DNA of 64,000 bases from an uncultured Erythrobacter sp. (GCA_947488755.1 CANLAD010000001.1:2737501-2801500); one strand, 5' to 3'. Counted from the first letter of the stretch, positions 46,051 to 55,966 are shown. The notes: a model not told the origin generated them from the letters alone. A program made the numbers and translations.

Positions 46051-47622
46051 TTACTTTTGCAATCTTTCAAGTGGCACTCTGATTGTGGTCGACAGACCCT
46101 CGGATTTCCAGTCGTGCGCGATCGTTCCGCCGAGCTGGTTTTCCACCGCCATGCGCACCAGACGCGATCCGAAGCCCTGGTCCGAGGGAGCCTTGGTATC
46201 GGGTCCGCCTTTCTCCTGCCAGTGGATCTTCGCCGCACCCCCGTCACGCTCTACGCTGAGCGCCACTGTGCCTTCGGCCACGCTCAGAGCGCCGTATTTC
46301 GCGCTATTGGTGGCAAGCTCGTGGAAGATCAGCGCCAGCGGCGTCGCCGATTTCGGACCGGTGTCGATCTCGTCTCCCGTCACCTGGACCGCGCTGTGTC
46401 CTGGCACGCCATAGGGCGCCATGAGGACGTTCAGCAGGCCCTTGAGCTTCTCTTCCGAATGGGTGTCGATCCGCAGCGCGAATTCCTGGGCGCGCGACAG
46501 GGCGCGAATATTGTCGGTCAGGGTCTGGGCGAACAGGCTGAGAGTCGCATCGCCGCGCGAATGCAAAGTCACCAGCCCGGTGATGACCGCGAAGATGTTC
46601 TTGATCCGATGCGCAAGCTCACCGGCCAGCATCTCGCGCTCTTGCGACATGCGATAGGCATCGTCGATATCGGTAAGGGTGCCGAACCAGCGGGTCGTCT
46701 TCGGGTCGTTAGACGAAGGCACGGCGCGTGAGAGAACGTAGCGATAGCTTTCGTCGGCGGTCCGCAACCGCCACTCATCCTCGAATACGGAAGCGGCAGC
46801 GATGGCTTTCTGAAACCGCTCGGCGCTCAGATCATAATCGTCCGGATGTATCACCTCGCTCCACTCTTTAATCGTGCGCGGAGGATGTTTGCCGGTAATT
46901 TCAGTGAAGCGTGCGTTGAAGTAATCGAATTGCAGATCCGGACCAGCTGCCCATGCAATGTCCGGCACCGAATCGAGCACAAATTTGAGCCGGTCCGCCG
47001 AATCTTCTAACTGAGAGGATGCTTTGTTCGCGTGCCGATGTGCATGCAGACGGCGCTTAACAGCCTCGGCGAGCACCACCAATCCCTCGCGCTGCACTTC
47101 GCTCAGGGGCTCGGTGCGTACTTCGTCATCGATTACGCACAGCGCGCCCAGCGGAGCGCCTTCGGCCGAGATCAGCGGGACACCGGTATAGTATCGCAGC
47201 CTCGTCTCACCACGCACTAGCGCGAAATCGGCAAACCGTTCATCATCCGTCGCGTCCAGCACCTCAAGGATATCCGAACCAAGCATCGTATGCGCGCAGA
47301 AACTGGTCGAGCGCGGCGTTTCGCCGACATCGATGCCGGTCCGGGCAAGGAACACCTGCCGCTGCTTTTCGACCAGGCTGACAGCGGCGGATTGCGTGCC
47401 GCACAGATGCGCGGCAAAGCGGGTGATCCGCGCCAGCTCCTCATCGCCCGATAGCGCATCGGAATCGAAGCTGGCGAGAACGACGAGGCGATCGTCTTCT
47501 CCGCATAAACTGTCCGCAGGTGCTTTTCCCGGGGGCCATAGTTTTGGCTCGTCGCTGGTCAGTGCCCTCTCCTGTCGGCGCGTTCTTGGCGCCTGGGACG
47601 TTTGTTTCCTGGCCGCTTCCAT
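46051..47622 (-). CDS. GAF-PAS sensor kinase, HWE/HisKA_2 type
   Basis: A 523-residue soluble kinase. N-terminal GAF domain (about residues 50-195, with FCAHTMLGSDILEVLDATDDERFAD and YYTGVPLISAEGAPLGALCVID), PAS domain (about 210-325), phosphorylation helix LAGELAHRIKNIFAVITGL, and ATPase domain with HELATNSAKYGALS. The histidine kinase family is typical of alphaproteobacterial general stress and light signalling. The PAS domain lacks the flavin-binding cysteine motif of LOV domains. No response regulator is adjacent. Confidence 0.9.
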   Translation of the reverse strand: MEAARKQTSQAPRTRRQERALTSDEPKLWPPGKAPADSLCGEDDRLVVLASFDSDALSGDEELARITRFAAHLCGTQSAAVSLVEKQRQVFLARTGIDVGETPRSTSFCAHTMLGSDILEVLDATDDERFADFALVRGETRLRYYTGVPLISAEGAPLGALCVIDDEVRTEPLSEVQREGLVVLAEAVKRRLHAHRHANKASSQLEDSADRLKFVLDSVPDIAWAAGPDLQFDYFNARFTEITGKHPPRTIKEWSEVIHPDDYDLSAERFQKAIAAASVFEDEWRLRTADESYRYVLSRAVPSSNDPKTTRWFGTLTDIDDAYRMSQEREMLAGELAHRIKNIFAVITGLVTLHSRGDATLSLFAQTLTDNIRALSRAQEFALRIDTHSEEKLKGLLNVLMAPYGVPGHSAVQVTGDEIDTGPKSATPLALIFHELATNSAKYGALSVAEGTVALSVERDGGAAKIHWQEKGGPDTKAPSDQGFGSRLVRMAVENQLGGTIAHDWKSEGLSTTIRVPLERLQK

Positions 47623-47790
47623 ACAGTACGCCCTTGAGGCGTCAATTGAACCGCTGAGCAGGCATTGCTGTTCACGCGCGACAGGCGTTGGCGTCGGCCA
47701 TGTGGGTTGCTAAGGCGCGCACCAAATCTTCAGCGATGCGGATGTGCGGCCAATATGTCCGTCCCGCGTTACCTCTTGCGAAAGACCGAT

Positions 47791-48957
47791 ATGCGCGCCA
47801 CTCCCGATTTCGATTTCCAGCTCGGCGAAAGCGCCGATATGATCCGTGAAAGCGTTGGCCGGTTCGCCGACGAACAGATCCAGCCGCTTGCCGAAAAGGT
47901 GGACCGCGAGGACTGGTTTCCGCGCGAATTATGGGAGCCAATGGGCGAGCTGGGCCTGCACGGTATCACAGTCGAGGAGGAGCATGGCGGTTTAGGCCTC
48001 GGCTATCTCGAACACGTCATCGCGGTCGAGGAAGTGTCACGCGCATCGGCAAGCGTTGGCCTCTCCTACGGCGCGCATTCCAATTTGTGCCTCAACCAGA
48101 TCCGCCGTTGGGGCAATGACGAGCAGAAGGCGAAATACCTGCCCGGCCTGATCTCCGGCGAGCATGTCGGCAGCCTTGCAATGAGTGAGGCGAATGCCGG
48201 GTCGGACGTCGTTTCAATGAAGCTTAAGGCCGAGGCGGTGCAGGGCGGCTATGTGCTCAACGGCACCAAGTTCTGGATCACCAACGCGCCCGAGGCCGAC
48301 ACTTTGGTGGTCTATGCCAAGACCGATGGCAGCGCCGGATCGCGCGGCATTACCGCCTTCCTGATCGAGAAGGACGACGAAGGCTTCTCGATCGGCCAGA
48401 AGATTGAAAAGGTCGGCATGAAGGGATCGCCCACCGCAGAGCTCGTATTCGACGATTGCCACATCGGCGAGGATCGCGTGATGGGCCCGGTGAATGGCGG
48501 CGTTGGCGTCTTGATGAGCGGGCTGGATTATGAGCGCGTGGTGCTCGCCGGATTGCAGCTCGGCATCATGCAGGCCTGCCTCGACACGGTCATCCCCTAT
48601 CTTCGCGAACGCAAGCAATTCGGAAAGCCCATCGGATCGTTCCAGATCATGCAGGCCAAGATCGCCGACATGTATGTCGCACTGCAATCCGCGCGGGCCT
48701 ACACCTATGCGGTGGCGAAAGCATGCGATGCGGATCAGACCACCCGCTTCGACGCGGCGGGCGTAATCCTGCTCGCCAGCGAAAACGCGTTCCGGGTCGC
48801 TGCAGAAAGCGTTCAGGCGCTGGGCGGGGCGGGTTACACGCTTGACTGGCCGGTTGAGCGCTACATGCGCGATGCCAAGCTGCTGGATATCGGCGCGGGA
48901 ACCAACGAGATCAGGCGGATGCTGATCGGTCGCGAGCTGATCGGGGCGGCGGGGTGA
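47791..48957 (+). CDS. ivd: Isovaleryl-CoA dehydrogenase
   Basis: A 388-residue acyl-CoA dehydrogenase of the isovaleryl-CoA type: the catalytic Glu is in the GLDYERVVLAG helix (about residue 250), not at the usual C-terminal position, where DIGAGTNEIRR has Gly. LAMSEANAGSDVVSMK is the FAD loop. It oxidises isovaleryl-CoA in leucine breakdown, in agreement with mccB 650 bp downstream. ATG 47791 gives the normal family N-terminus (MRATPDFDFQLGE); an in-frame ATG at 47755 is less likely. Confidence 0.93.
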   Translation: MRATPDFDFQLGESADMIRESVGRFADEQIQPLAEKVDREDWFPRELWEPMGELGLHGITVEEEHGGLGLGYLEHVIAVEEVSRASASVGLSYGAHSNLCLNQIRRWGNDEQKAKYLPGLISGEHVGSLAMSEANAGSDVVSMKLKAEAVQGGYVLNGTKFWITNAPEADTLVVYAKTDGSAGSRGITAFLIEKDDEGFSIGQKIEKVGMKGSPTAELVFDDCHIGEDRVMGPVNGGVGVLMSGLDYERVVLAGLQLGIMQACLDTVIPYLRERKQFGKPIGSFQIMQAKIADMYVALQSARAYTYAVAKACDADQTTRFDAAGVILLASENAFRVAAESVQALGGAGYTLDWPVERYMRDAKLLDIGAGTNEIRRMLIGRELIGAAG

Positions 48958-48960
48958 GCC

Positions 48961-49326
48961 GTGTCCGGCGTGCCTATCGCTGCGAAGGCGATCTGGAGTA
49001 TCGGGTTTCTCATCGGCACGACCACTCACGCGCTCGACATCTGGCATGGCGGCTGGCTGCCTTATGATTTTCGACCGCTTCCGTGGAACATTTACTGGAC
49101 GAGCCTAGTGTTCTTCGATCCGTTGGCGGCATTGCTAATCTGGGTGCGAGAACGTGTCGCAATACTGCTTGGGTGCGCGATCATGGCTTCGAACGTTCTG
49201 GTGAACGGCTACACGGCGTTTATCTCGGGGTATGAGCAATTCTATTTTGGCCTCGCTCTACAATCGGCTTTTGCCATCTTCGTTTTCGTCGTCGCATTTC
49301 AAGACCTTCCAGAGGAACAAGTATGA
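48961..49326 (+). CDS. Small membrane protein in the leucine-catabolism operon
   Basis: A 121-residue protein with about four predicted transmembrane helices (near residues 8-24, 45-62, 66-84, 95-114). Starts at GTG 48961, 3 nt after ivd. No family recognised. Position suggests co-expression with ivd and mccB, but membership in the pathway is unproven. Confidence 0.75.
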   Translation: MSGVPIAAKAIWSIGFLIGTTTHALDIWHGGWLPYDFRPLPWNIYWTSLVFFDPLAALLIWVRERVAILLGCAIMASNVLVNGYTAFISGYEQFYFGLALQSAFAIFVFVVAFQDLPEEQV

Positions 49327-49610
49327 GCGAAACCATCCTCAACATCCTGCAATATTACGGCGCAGGGGCGGGATTGCTTGCTGCTTTCATGGTGTCGCTC
49401 AATCGCAGCACGCGCTTTACCGGGTGGGGCTTTGTTATTTTCGTGACGAGTTCGATCGCACTCGTTGCATGGGGATTTCTCAATGATGAAGGGCAAGCGG
49501 TCGGATGGCAGAATGTTGGCCTGTTCGTGATCAATGTGTTTGGCGTGTATCGCTACCTCTTCGCTTCGGATGGCGATGACGAACCGCAAACCGAAGAGGC
49601 CACATCGTGA
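49323..49610 (+). CDS. Small membrane protein in the leucine-catabolism operon
   Basis: A 95-residue protein with three predicted transmembrane helices (near residues 10-24, 30-50, 58-78) and an acidic C-terminal tail. Its ATG overlaps the stop of the preceding membrane protein (ATGA) and its stop overlaps the mccB GTG (GTGA), so the three are tightly coupled. The [21 protein letters not shown] segment resembles small uncharacterised transporter-like proteins; function unknown. Confidence 0.75.
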   Translation: MSETILNILQYYGAGAGLLAAFMVSLNRSTRFTGWGFVIFVTSSIALVAWGFLNDEGQAVGWQNVGLFVINVFGVYRYLFASDGDDEPQTEEATS

Positions 49611-51214
49611 CCGCACCCGTCCTCACTTCCAAACTCGACCGCGAAAGCCCCGAGGCAAAGGCGCGCTTTGCGCATAACAAGGCGCTCGCCGAAGACCTGC
49701 GCTCGACCGTCGCACAGGCTGCGCTTGGAGGGCCTGAGCGCAGTCGCGAACGCCATGTGTCGCGTGGCAAGCTGCTTCCGCGGGAGCGGGTCGAACGGCT
49801 GCTCGATCCCGGATCGCCTTTTCTCGAAATCGGGCAGCTGGCCGCGAACGGCATGTATGAAGGCGATATCAATGGCGCCTCGCTGATCTGCGGGATCGGG
49901 CGGGTTTCCGGCCGTCAGGTGATGATCGTGTGCAACGATGCGACTGTGAAGGGCGGCACCTATTACCCGATGACGGTCAAGAAGCATCTGCGCGCGCAGG
50001 AGATCGCGCAGGAGAACCGCCTGCCTTGCATCTACCTCGTCGATAGCGGCGGGGCGAACCTGCCGCATCAGGCCGAGGTCTTCCCGGACCGCGACCATTT
50101 CGGGCGCATCTTCTTCAATCAGGCGAACATGTCCGCGCTTGGCATTCCGCAAATCGCCTGCGTGATGGGCAGCTGCACCGCGGGCGGGGCCTATGTCCCG
50201 GCCATGTCAGATGAGACGGTGATCGTGCGCAATCAAGGCACCATCTTCCTTGCCGGGCCGCCGTTGGTGAAGGCGGCGACGGGCGAGGAGATCAGCGCCG
50301 AGGATCTTGGCGGCGGCGACCTTCACGCAAAGAAATCGGGTGTGGTCGATCACTTGGCCGAGAATGATGAGCACGCGCTCACCATCGTGCGCGATATCGT
50401 CAGCCATCTGGGTGAAAATTTCGGTGCGGCACAGGACATCGGGCTAAAAGACCCGCGGCCGCCCAAATTCGATGCCGACGACCTCTATGCCATCGTCCCC
50501 GACGACGTGCGCGCACCCTATGACGTGCACGAGGTGATCGCGCGGTTGGTCGATGGCAGCGAGTTCCACGAATTCAAGGCGCAATACGGCTCTACCCTGG
50601 TCTGCGGCTTCGCGCATATCTGGGGCATGCCGGTTGCGATCCTCGCCAACAATGGCGTGCTGTTCAGCGAGTCCGCACAAAAGGGCGCGCACTTCATCGA
50701 GCTTGCGTGCCAGCGCCGCATTCCGCTTCTGTTCCTGCAGAACATCTCAGGCTTCATGGTCGGTGGGAAATACGAGGCGGAGGGCATCGCCAAGCATGGT
50801 GCGAAACTGGTGACGGCAGTCGCCACCGCGAGCGTGCCCAAGATCACCGTCGTGATCGGCGGCAGCTTTGGCGCGGGCAATTACGGCATGGCGGGCCGCG
50901 CCTACTCCCCGCGCTTCCTGTTCACCTGGCCCAATGCCCGAATCAGCGTCATGGGCGGAGAACAGGCCGCGAGCGTTCTCGCCACCGTTCATCGCGACGC
51001 CGACAGCTGGAGCGAGGAGGAAGCCGAAGCTTTCAAAGCCCCGATCCGCCAGAAATATGAGGATGAGGGCAACCCCTATTACGCCACCGCGCGGCTGTGG
51101 GACGACGGCGTGATCGACCCGGTGCAGACCCGCGATGTGCTGGGGCTGGCCTTCGCTGCGACATTGGAAGCGCCGATTGCCGAGCGGCCTGCGTTCGGCG
51201 TGTTCCGGATGTGA
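49607..51214 (+). CDS. mccB: Methylcrotonoyl-CoA carboxylase, carboxyltransferase subunit
   Basis: A 535-residue biotin-dependent carboxyltransferase: [26 protein letters not shown] near residue 45, [45 protein letters not shown], and in the second half [20 protein letters not shown] and [20 protein letters not shown]. It carboxylates 3-methylcrotonoyl-CoA in leucine breakdown together with a biotin-carrying MccA subunit, which is not in this window. GTG 49607 is coupled to the preceding gene. Confidence 0.93.
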   Translation: MTAPVLTSKLDRESPEAKARFAHNKALAEDLRSTVAQAALGGPERSRERHVSRGKLLPRERVERLLDPGSPFLEIGQLAANGMYEGDINGASLICGIGRVSGRQVMIVCNDATVKGGTYYPMTVKKHLRAQEIAQENRLPCIYLVDSGGANLPHQAEVFPDRDHFGRIFFNQANMSALGIPQIACVMGSCTAGGAYVPAMSDETVIVRNQGTIFLAGPPLVKAATGEEISAEDLGGGDLHAKKSGVVDHLAENDEHALTIVRDIVSHLGENFGAAQDIGLKDPRPPKFDADDLYAIVPDDVRAPYDVHEVIARLVDGSEFHEFKAQYGSTLVCGFAHIWGMPVAILANNGVLFSESAQKGAHFIELACQRRIPLLFLQNISGFMVGGKYEAEGIAKHGAKLVTAVATASVPKITVVIGGSFGAGNYGMAGRAYSPRFLFTWPNARISVMGGEQAASVLATVHRDADSWSEEEAEAFKAPIRQKYEDEGNPYYATARLWDDGVIDPVQTRDVLGLAFAATLEAPIAERPAFGVFRM

Positions 51215-51253
51215 TGATCCTCGGCAAAAGTCCCGCACGATCCGGAGGCGCTG

Positions 51254-51880
51254 TTGTCTGAGCGCCGAGAGAGAAATCCCACCATCCTGTCGCGCATCGT
51301 GCGGCGGATCATACTGGGCATCTACCGCGTGAAGGGCTGGCGCGTGGTGACCGGGGCGCTGCCCGATATCGACAAATACCTCATCGTCGGATCGCCGCAT
51401 TCCTCTAACTGGGACTTCGTGTTCTTCCTGGGCGCCACGGCCAAGCGCGGGGTGAAAGCGGGCTTCATGGGCAAGCATACCCTATTCGAAGGAATAATGG
51501 GCAACTTCATGTACGACATGGGCGGTGTGCCGGTGGACCGCTCCAAACGGGCCAATTATGTCGAACAGGTCGCGGCCGAGTTCGAGCGGCGGGACAAGCT
51601 CGCCCTCGTCATGGCGCCCGAAGGGACGCGCAAGAGCAAGGGTGAATGGCGCTCGGGTTTCTGGCATATCGCACGGGCGGCGAAGCTTCCGATCGTCATC
51701 ACCTGGGTCGATCCCGAGGCGCACCGGCTGGGCTTCAGCGAACCGTTCATGCCGGGCGACAGCTTCGGTCAGGATCTCGCGCACATCGCGACGTTCCTGC
51801 GCAAGCATCGCCCGGACTACGAGCGCTACAAGGTGCTCGAAGCGCAGGCGCAGGCCTTGATCGCGGCGGAAGACGCATAA
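51254..51880 (+). CDS. PlsC-like lysophospholipid acyltransferase
   Basis: A 208-residue acyltransferase of the glycerol-3-phosphate/1-acylglycerol acyltransferase superfamily. The HX4D-type motif is SPHSSNWDF (about residues 46-54); EGTRKSKGEWRSGFWHIA is the second motif (about 118-135). The family acylates a lysophospholipid or related acceptor. TTG 51254 with GGAGG 5 nt upstream is the likely start. It lies 39 nt after mccB, in the place where mccA often lies. Confidence 0.85.
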   Translation: MSERRERNPTILSRIVRRIILGIYRVKGWRVVTGALPDIDKYLIVGSPHSSNWDFVFFLGATAKRGVKAGFMGKHTLFEGIMGNFMYDMGGVPVDRSKRANYVEQVAAEFERRDKLALVMAPEGTRKSKGEWRSGFWHIARAAKLPIVITWVDPEAHRLGFSEPFMPGDSFGQDLAHIATFLRKHRPDYERYKVLEAQAQALIAAEDA

Positions 51881-51882
51881 GG

Positions 51883-52671
51883 CTAGCGATCGCGCGGCGT
51901 GCGGCGAAACTGCAGCACGTTTGGCGGCAGCTTCTGGTCGCGGCGAAGCTGGCGTTTATCCGATAGTGCGTATTTGAGGCTCGCACCCGTGATGATCGCG
52001 GATATCGCCAAAATCATCACAGCCCACACCCAATGCGGCAGCAGCAGTGCCGCTTCGATCTGGCCCGTATCCGACAGTTGCGTTCGCCCACCGATTGTTG
52101 CGCGCTCGGTAAACAGGTAGTTGAAATCGCGTAGCATGCTCATCGCGCCGAGCACGCCGAGAAACTGCAACACGAAACGTACCCAGACGCCCGAGGCGCG
52201 CCACGCAATCAGAGCGAGTCCCGCAGCGACCAGCGGAAGGACCGCAAAGCCGACCGGCGAGCGGACATAGACGATCACGGACACGAAAATCGCCCCGGCC
52301 ATAGCCCACAAGGCCGGACGCCATACTTTCTCATGCGCGCTGGCCACGATCAGCGCGGCTCCGGCGAGCACTGGCGCGATCGGTCCTCCCGCGGCGATCA
52401 CGGCGCGTATGATGGGTGACCCGCTGGCGGCAACGTAGCTTTCGGCAACGCCCGACCCGTCGGCGAAGATCATCAACCGCTCAAAATCCTGTCCCAGAAG
52501 CAGCGCGGTCAGGCCGTGACCCATTTCGTGGAACCAGGTGGTCAGGATGACGAAGGGATAGATGAGATAGGTGCCAAATGGCAGCGAGGGCAGGACGAGC
52601 ACGAGGATGACGGCGAGCACCAGCCGTCCGACCTGTTCGGCCTGGCTACCCGGTTCTACCATCGAATGCAT
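51883..52671 (-). CDS. M50B-type membrane metalloprotease-like protein
   Basis: A 262-residue multi-pass membrane protein with the zinc motif HEMGH in TTWFHEMGHGLTALL and six or so transmembrane helices, matching the DUF/M50B peptidase group. The second zinc-ligand motif (NPDG-like) is not obvious, so proteolytic activity is uncertain. ATG 52671 is chosen (or 52662); it starts 4 nt after the AI-2E stop codon, so these two genes are probably co-transcribed. Confidence 0.78.
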   Translation of the reverse strand: MHSMVEPGSQAEQVGRLVLAVILVLVLPSLPFGTYLIYPFVILTTWFHEMGHGLTALLLGQDFERLMIFADGSGVAESYVAASGSPIIRAVIAAGGPIAPVLAGAALIVASAHEKVWRPALWAMAGAIFVSVIVYVRSPVGFAVLPLVAAGLALIAWRASGVWVRFVLQFLGVLGAMSMLRDFNYLFTERATIGGRTQLSDTGQIEAALLLPHWVWAVMILAISAIITGASLKYALSDKRQLRRDQKLPPNVLQFRRTPRDR

Positions 52672-52675
52672 CGGA

Positions 52676-53890
52676 TCAGGCCCGTTCGAAGTCGCGCGCG
52701 GCGCGCGGCGGTTCGGTTTCGTCCGGTGATTGCTCGCGCGCCTTGCCATCCTTGTCCACCCGCGGGCGGTAGCGGCTCGCATCCGCTTCGCTGGCGGCGC
52801 GCTGTTCCTGCAGGATCGACCAGCTTGCCAGGAACAGGCCGGCGACCAGCGGACCGATGACGATACCCGAAATGCCCGCGAGAGCGATCCCGCCGAGCGT
52901 GGTGACGAGCACGATCCAGTCGGGGATGCCGGTGTCGCGTCCTACAAGGATCGGGCGCAACACATTGTCGACCGAGGAAATGATCACGCCGCCAACCAGA
53001 AGAACAAAGACGCCCTGCCAAACCTCTCCGGTCAGCAGCAGGTAAAGTCCGACTGGCGCCCAGACGAGCGCGGTTCCGACGGCGGGGATCAGCGCGAGGA
53101 TGGCCATCAGAACGCCTAGAAGCAGCGCTGAGGAGACCCCCACCACCGTCATCATCAGAGCGCCGAGCGCCCCTTGCACGATGCCGATCACGCCGGATCC
53201 CTTGATGACTGCGCGCACGATGCCGAGAAAGCGCACTGCGAGCCGGTCGGCGATGTCGCGCTCAAGCGGTGCGGAATGCAGGATCGTCTCGCCAATCCGC
53301 GATCCGTCGCGCAGCAGAAAGAATAGGACGTAAAGGCCGATGCCGAAGCTGAGAATAAAACCCAGGGCGCCGCTGCCGATGGCGACCGCCTCCTGCGCGA
53401 TGACGCCCGCGCTGTCGCCGATAAAGACTTCGAGCCGCTCCTGAAGCAGCGAGACGTTGGTCCAGCCATTCTCCGCCGCTATTCGTTGAAGTGAATCAGG
53501 CAGCACGGTGACGATCTGGTCGACCAGCAGCGCAATATCGATCGGATTTTCGCGAAGAGTGTTCACGATCGCGATCGTCTCCTGGACCACGATTGAACCG
53601 ATCCACAAAGCGGGCAGCAGGACCGCAACGAAGATGATGATAAGCGAAAGAAGCGCCGCAGGATTGCGCCGCCCGCGGGTCAGCTTCACCGACCATTTGT
53701 AGAGCGGCTGAAACATGATCGCTGCGAGCGCGGCCCACAGGACCGGGCCGGCAAATGGCCATGCGACCCACACGAACAGGATCGAGACGACTGCGAGGAA
53801 CAGCAGGAAGCTTGAATGCTCAAGCGCGCTTGTTTCGTGCGGTTCCGGCAGTGTCATGGCAAACGATGTCGGATTTTCCGGCGCAAACAT
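52676..53890 (-). CDS. AI-2E family transporter
   Basis: A 404-residue membrane protein with eight predicted transmembrane helices in the AI-2E transporter layout: paired helices at residues 25-80, a long periplasmic/cytoplasmic segment at 95-150, then helices ending in DNVLRPILVGRDTGIPDWIVLVTTLGGIALAGISGIVIGPLV. Despite the name, most relatives do not move autoinducer 2; substrates are unknown. ATG 53890 or 53857 could be the start. The decayed IS lies 80 bp upstream of the start. Confidence 0.85.
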   Translation of the reverse strand: MFAPENPTSFAMTLPEPHETSALEHSSFLLFLAVVSILFVWVAWPFAGPVLWAALAAIMFQPLYKWSVKLTRGRRNPAALLSLIIIFVAVLLPALWIGSIVVQETIAIVNTLRENPIDIALLVDQIVTVLPDSLQRIAAENGWTNVSLLQERLEVFIGDSAGVIAQEAVAIGSGALGFILSFGIGLYVLFFLLRDGSRIGETILHSAPLERDIADRLAVRFLGIVRAVIKGSGVIGIVQGALGALMMTVVGVSSALLLGVLMAILALIPAVGTALVWAPVGLYLLLTGEVWQGVFVLLVGGVIISSVDNVLRPILVGRDTGIPDWIVLVTTLGGIALAGISGIVIGPLVAGLFLASWSILQEQRAASEADASRYRPRVDKDGKAREQSPDETEPPRAARDFERA

Positions 53891-54037
53891 CAAGTGCGCG
53901 GTCGGATTGGTTCAATTCGGTCGCGCAGGCTCAGTCTTTCGAGATGACGGGCGTCGTGCGACAATTGGTGACTGAGGTGGTCCCGGAAATTCGGACAGGG
54001 TGTTAAGCTAATCCCGGTCTGAAGGAATGGGCGGGAA

Positions 54038-54299
54038 ATGAAGAAGACGAGAAAGCGCTACAGCGCGGATTTAAAGGCGAAGGTGGCGCTGGAGGCAATC
54101 CGGGGTGATCTGACGCTGGCGGAATTGGCCGCGAAGCAAGGCATTCACCACACGATGATCGCGCCGTGGAAGCCCAGGCAGTCGCGGAATTGGCGGGGGC
54201 ATTCTCCGGACCAGGAGATGCGGCGGAGGCGGCCAGCGAGGCGGATGTGAAAAAGCTTCACGCCAAGATCGGCCAACGGTCGTCGAACACGATTTTTTA
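54038..54299 (+). pseudogene. IS3 orfA transposase remnant
   Basis: The first 45 residues (MKKTRKRYSADLKAKVALEA...) are a standard IS3 OrfA helix-turn-helix start. Near 54170 one base is missing relative to WKRQAVAELAG, and the frame continues, shifted, as VAELAGAFSGPGDAAEAAS...VKKLHAKIGQ. A second one-base loss near 54274 breaks the end (expected VVENDFLAK). No intact product is possible. Confidence 0.85.
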
Positions 54300-54322
54300 G
54301 CCAAAGTCTGCGCTCGATTAGC

Positions 54323-55059
54323 GTGGCACGGAAGCGATCCATGATCGAACCTGCTCACCACCGCCTGTTGATTGCGGCACAATGCCGTCTGCTCTCGAGC
54401 AGCCGCTCATCCTATTATTATTATGCGCCGGTGCCGGAGACCGAAGAGACGCTGGCGCTGTTGCAGGTGATCGACGCGGTGGTCCTGGACTATCCATGGT
54501 TTGGCAGTCGCCAGATGGTTCGGCATCTGCGTCGTGAGGGCCACGATGGCGGCCGACGGCGTGTGCGACGGCTGATGGGCAAAATGGGTCTGTCGCCCAT
54601 TGACCAGCGACCGCGCACGAGTGATCCTCACCCATAGCATCGGATCTATCCATATCTGCTGCGCAAGCTGATGATCGACAGGCCAGACCAGGCGTGCTGC
54701 GCCGACGTGACCTATATCCCGATGCGCCGAGGCTTCTTATATCTCGTTGCGGTGATGGACTGGGTAACCCGCAAGGTTCTCGCGTGGCGGCTCCGGAGGA
54801 AGTAATGGCGCGCTTCGGCCGTCCCGAGATCTTCAACACCGATCAGGGCAGCCAGTTCACATCGCTGGCGTTCACCCGCGTGCTGCGGGATGCCGAGGTG
54901 CGGATCAGCATGGACGTCCGAGGCCGGTGGATGGATAATCTCATCATTGAAAGGCTGTGGCGATCTCTCAAGTACGAATGCGTCTACCGGCATGCCTTCG
55001 AAACCGGTTCCGAGCTACGAACTGGCCTTGCCAGGTGGATCACCTATTACAACACGTAA
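54323..55059 (+). pseudogene. IS3 orfB (DDE) transposase remnant
   Basis: Three readable segments of OrfB remain. N-terminal part RKRSMIEPAHHRLLI... ends at an in-frame TAG at 54635. The frame continues through CCADVTYIPM (first catalytic Asp) to LAWRL and a TAA near 54802. A deletion with frameshift follows, then the RFGRPEIFNTDQGSQF segment (second Asp) and NLIIERLWRSLKYE (Glu). It stops early at 55057, before the usual PHSGL-type C-terminus, whose remains are still readable after the stop. Confidence 0.88.
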
Positions 55060-55230
55060 CGACTGCACTCGGGTCTGGCAGGGCAAACCCCGACAGAGGC
55101 CTGTGGGTGGATCAGCGAAACAGATTGTGGGGGACATGCCCCCACGATCTGATAATCAAAATGGCGGCATAATCACCCCGGGATTAGCTTAAGTTCGCCG
55201 CCAACCTGTCCAAGAAGGAGGGCCACCTCC

Positions 55231-55332
55231 CTGCTCCGATACGCCTAGCGATCGGACAATCGCACCGACCTTTTCTCCTTGCGACAGCCGCACTTCAGCC
55301 TCGCGCAGCATCCCGATAATTTGTTCTGGCAT
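55231..55332 (-). pseudogene. Fragment of an older IS3/IS407-like orfA
   Basis: The minus strand encodes 34 residues (MPEQIIGMLREAEVRLSQGE..., ending GVSEQ), a standard OrfA N-terminus of the IS407 type. It is cut exactly where the right end of the neighbouring IS begins. The rest of the gene is absent on the far side of that IS. It is therefore probably a relic of an earlier insertion broken by the later one. Confidence 0.75.
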
Positions 55333-55966
55333 GCATATTTTCCGTGCTATTCTCCGCTTCTTTCAAGCCGTGAATAGCCGAAATCCTATTTCTCAAAATG
55401 GACCACTTCTCCGGGGAGCAGGTCATGTAGGCTTTGTCGCTCTTAACTGCTGTAAGCTTGTCTGTCCTCGAAAGTGACGATATCAACCATGTGCTGTGAT
55501 GGCGCGGTGGGGCAATTTCTGAAATAGGCCGTGAGGAAAATGGCAGCTCTGCACCCGCAGCGAACTAAGACCGGACTGACCGCTCTCGGCCCATTTTATT
55601 GAAAAACTCATACTCTACAGAGCAGATGACAATTTGTCGCAATGATGACTCATCAAAGCGCAATTCGGTGAATCATTGCTATGTCTGGAGCCCAGTCCGC
55701 GCTTTTATATTGGCTAGGAGCATTGGTCGCGGAGTTTCTCAACACAATACGATCAACTTCGGACATTCCGTTTGTTGGTGACTGCGCCGCTTTAGCGTCA
55801 TTTTGCATGGCAACCCTTAAGCAAGGAAGCATTAACCTGGCAGATGACCCCCAAAAATGGTGCAGCCAAAGGAACACTGCTGGTCTATGTACAGTCGATC
55901 CCTACGAAGGCCTCTATGGCGATCGCACCCCGGCGCAACATCATGCGCCTCGTATTCAGCGTTTGC
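55333..55966. other. Non-coding scar between IS remnants and acyl-CoA genes
   Basis: About 630 bp less GC-rich than the flanks, with no convincing gene. The short open frames lack ribosome-binding sites and family motifs. It may hold pieces of further mobile elements (for instance the ATGAGTTTTTCAATAAAAT stretch on the minus strand near 55600, which resembles ends of other IS elements), but I cannot assign them. Confidence 0.5.

Larger units (their letters stand above)
53973..55230 (+). mobile_element. Decayed IS3-family insertion sequence
   Basis: The ends are imperfect inverted repeats: the left begins TGAGGTGGTCCC (53973) and the right, read from the other strand, GGAGGTGGCCCT (55230), each followed by a GGACAGG. 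A further perfect 15-bp inverted pair, TTAAGCTAATCCCGG, lies inside (54003-54017 and 55178-55192). Between them are the orfA and orfB remnants, with frameshifts and stop codons. Length about 1258 bp, normal for IS3. No target-site duplication was recognised. It cannot transpose by itself. Confidence 0.85.

Noticed and set aside
46051..47622. LOV-type blue-light sensor kinase, as known in Erythrobacter
   Set aside because: The PAS domain lacks the flavin-binding GXNCRFLQ cysteine motif; a GAF domain is present instead.
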